NCBI GenBank assembly: GCA_963848035.1
Contig: CAWKCD010000003.1
Span: forward strand, 124,001-188,000
DNA from: JAVVHH01 sp963848035
GTDB lineage: Bacteria > Pseudomonadota > Alphaproteobacteria > Acetobacterales > Acetobacteraceae
Direction: 5' to 3'
DNA length: 64,000 bases
Each line of letters opens with the position of its first letter. Position 1 is the first letter of the stretch. Below the pieces are notes generated by a model. The model was given only the letters and a program-made list of their open reading frames with translations. It did no database searches and was not told the DNA's origin. Shown here piece by piece: positions 63,517-64,000 of the stretch. The translations under genes and the position numbers were made by a program.

Positions 63517-64000
63517 TAGTCCCTGCCCAGGATCCGCCGAAACAGCGCGAGCTGGCCAGCGCTGGTGCTCTCCCAACTGAACCCTTCCGCATAGCGCGCG
63601 CGTCGCCGCGCGATCCGGCTTCGTCGCATAAAGCGCGGCAATAGTCGTCAGCGAAGCACGCAGCACTGTTCTCCACGACCACCATCCCCGCCGCGGCGCT
63701 GCTGCACGACCTCGGGATTGCCTGGTATGTTGCTCGCGACCACCGGCGTGCCGCACGCCATCGCTTCGAGCAGCACGTTCGCCCAGCCCTCCCGACTCGA
63801 CGCGAGCACAGGATGTCCGCGGCGGAATAATACGTTGCCAGACGGTCGTGCGGCTGCGCGCCCGCCAGCACCACTCGCTCGGCTACGCCGAGTCGGCTCC
63901 GCCAGTGCCTCCAGTCGGCCCGCTCCGGCCCTTCCCCGACGATCACCAGCGTCCATCCCGGCAGGTTCGGTCAGCGACTCGATCGCAAGATGATGCCGCT
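63517..64000 (-). CDS. glycosyltransferase family 4, partial (N-terminus beyond window), frameshifted
   Basis: The C-terminal GT-B domain in three frames. Visible: WTLVIVGEGPERADWRHWRS, LGVAERVVLAGAQPHDRLAT, SREGWANVLLEAMACGTPVV, then VASNIPGNPEVV, and the end STSAGQLALFRRILGRD. The stop is at 63517. It belongs to the same glycan locus and continues past the window end. Confidence 0.75.

Noticed and set aside
1..64000. CRISPR arrays, insertion sequences or transposase genes
   Set aside because: No regular spaced repeats, no transposase-like protein and no terminal inverted repeats with target duplications were seen.

Overview
The window is about 64 kb of GC-rich DNA from an alphaproteobacterium. 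A Rhodospirillales/Acetobacterales-type genome fits best, but that placement is inferred. The evidence is FliX, a cysteine-poor DksA, UPF0262, a SAM-II riboswitch before metZ, and Caulobacter-style sigma-54 flagellar promoters. The replicon cannot be told from the window.

Layout. (1) 0-9.8 kb: flagellar block. fliH (cut by the window edge), fliG, fliF, a small membrane protein, flgD and fliK lie on the minus strand; flgE, flgK and flgL diverge on the plus strand. (2) 9.9-17.7 kb: acyl-CoA metabolism (acyl-CoA synthetase, SCPx-type thiolase, prpD, prpC), small conserved proteins (UPF0262, DUF983) and a histone-H1-like protein. (3) 17.8-27.6 kb: second flagellar block (flgI, flgJ, a FlgN-like protein, fliX, then flgF-flgG-flgA-flgH) around dksA, a sugar-type binding protein, a glycosyltransferase and a four-carbon sugar-acid kinase. 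(4) 27.7-37.6 kb: a two-component system, MarR regulator, branched-chain aminotransferase, moaE/moaD, pgsA, a glycosyltransferase, an isoaspartyl peptidase and an FAH-family enzyme. (5) About 38.0-38.7 kb: a gene-poor stretch with a phage terminase fragment, where the strand composition flips from G-rich to C-rich. (6) 38.7-55.7 kb: an iron-type ABC importer, an FMN 2-hydroxy-acid dehydrogenase, a MarR/EmrA/EmrB-type efflux set, AsmA, a metallo-beta-lactamase-fold hydrolase, S1/P1 nuclease, folE, apaG, metZ with its riboswitch, and tRNA-Gly(CCC). (7) 55.7-64 kb: a surface-glycan locus with glycosyltransferases, an MBOAT acyltransferase, an acyl carrier protein, an FkbH-like HAD/GNAT protein and an AsnB-type amidotransferase.

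Flagellar control. Four flagellar intergenic regions carry the same near-perfect palindrome (CGGCA-N5-TGCCG). Three of them also contain textbook -24/-12 sigma-54 promoters, with the palindrome 43-45 bp upstream of the minus-strand promoters. This looks like a FlbD/FliX-type class II circuit.

Sequence quality. Many conserved genes (flgD, flgK, the histidine kinase, ilvE, emrA, emrB, asmA, the MBL hydrolase, the S1/P1 nuclease, metZ, asnB) are broken by single-base indels. Most are one extra base in a short homopolymer, and they are densest in the right half. I read these mainly as sequencing errors, not gene decay. Coordinates for those genes span the whole reconstructed gene.
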